Origin: Pasteurella canis
GTDB taxonomy: Bacteria; Pseudomonadota; Gammaproteobacteria; Enterobacterales; Pasteurellaceae
DNA: 64,000 nt
Reading direction: 5' to 3'
Assembly: GCF_900454865.1 (NCBI RefSeq)
Contig: NZ_UGTV01000015.1
Location: 1,421,001 to 1,485,000, forward strand
Of the stretch, positions 62,902 through 64,000 are shown piece by piece (positions within the stretch are counted from its first letter, which is position 1; each line of letters opens with the position of its first letter). The notes beneath the pieces were generated by a model, which had not been told where the DNA came from, did not search any database, and worked only from the letters and a program-made list of their open reading frames with translations. The translations under genes were made by a program, and so were the position numbers.

Positions 62902-64000
<1,099 letters not shown>

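Overview
The window is a chromosomal segment of a Pasteurellaceae bacterium, most likely a Pasteurella species close to P. multocida. I base this on three things. I located at least 27 copies of the Haemophilus-type DNA uptake signal core AAGTGCGGT. The base composition is low-GC gammaproteobacterial. The gene neighbourhoods are familiar: a sialic-acid cluster with a fused TRAP permease, dapF-DUF484-xerC-yigB, pepP-ubiH-ubiI, and rph-pyrE divergent from yicC. The species is inferred, not proven. Almost all of the window is core genome; no insertion sequence, prophage, CRISPR array or integrated element was seen.

Layout. 1-4921: oligopeptide ABC importer oppABCDF, with oppA cut by the window edge. 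5207-7431: a surface lipoprotein with a TbpB-like C-terminal domain, then an alpha-carbonic anhydrase with a lipoprotein signal. 7806-11631: psd, an FKBP-type isomerase, a small lipoprotein, proB and folA. 11650-14655: copper efflux copZ-copA and a small DMT-like membrane protein. 14803-15586: a preQ1-I riboswitch and the queuosine-precursor transporter yhhQ. 15589-21423: cpxRA, bamE, yejK and yejLM. 21424-22685: a cytosine-deaminase-like amidohydrolase behind a hairpin-rich leader. 22869-29312: yjjG, dusC, yjdF, djlA, pyrE, rph, yicC and ygfZ. 29445-35214: plsY, folB, an EamA transporter, an NTF2-like protein and the yigB-xerC-DUF484-dapF operon. 35489-39433: clpB behind a sigma-32-like promoter, then a thioredoxin/CcdA redox pair. 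39664-48765: the sialic acid locus (nanM, siaQM, siaP, an SGNH hydrolase, nanE, nanK, yhcH/nanQ, nanR, nanA). 48862-53636: ligA and an autotransporter. 53713-61948: pgeF, rluD, bamD, fau, the 6S RNA gene ssrS, zapA, ygfB, pepP, ubiH and ubiI. 62251-64000, minus strand: the 3' end of an rRNA operon in the order 23S, 5S, 5S, tRNA-Asp, tRNA-Trp.

How the parts work together. The sialic acid locus is a complete scavenging pathway: periplasmic anomer conversion (NanM), high-affinity uptake (SiaP/SiaQM), possible cytoplasmic de-O-acetylation (SGNH hydrolase), cleavage to ManNAc (NanA), phosphorylation (NanK), epimerisation (NanE) and an RpiR-type regulator. A CRP-S-like palindrome lies before nanE.

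Non-coding structure is the most rewarding layer: a preQ1-I riboswitch, 6S RNA, and tandem 5S genes with compensatory helix changes. Several operons also carry a hairpin immediately after the first gene (oppA, siaP, copZ, cpxR), consistent with making more of the binding protein, chaperone or response regulator than of its partner. I found no convincing wholly new multi-gene system. The best candidates for something undescribed are the amidohydrolase leader, the TbpB-like lipoprotein without a visible secretion partner, and the cytoplasmic SGNH enzyme of the sialic acid locus.
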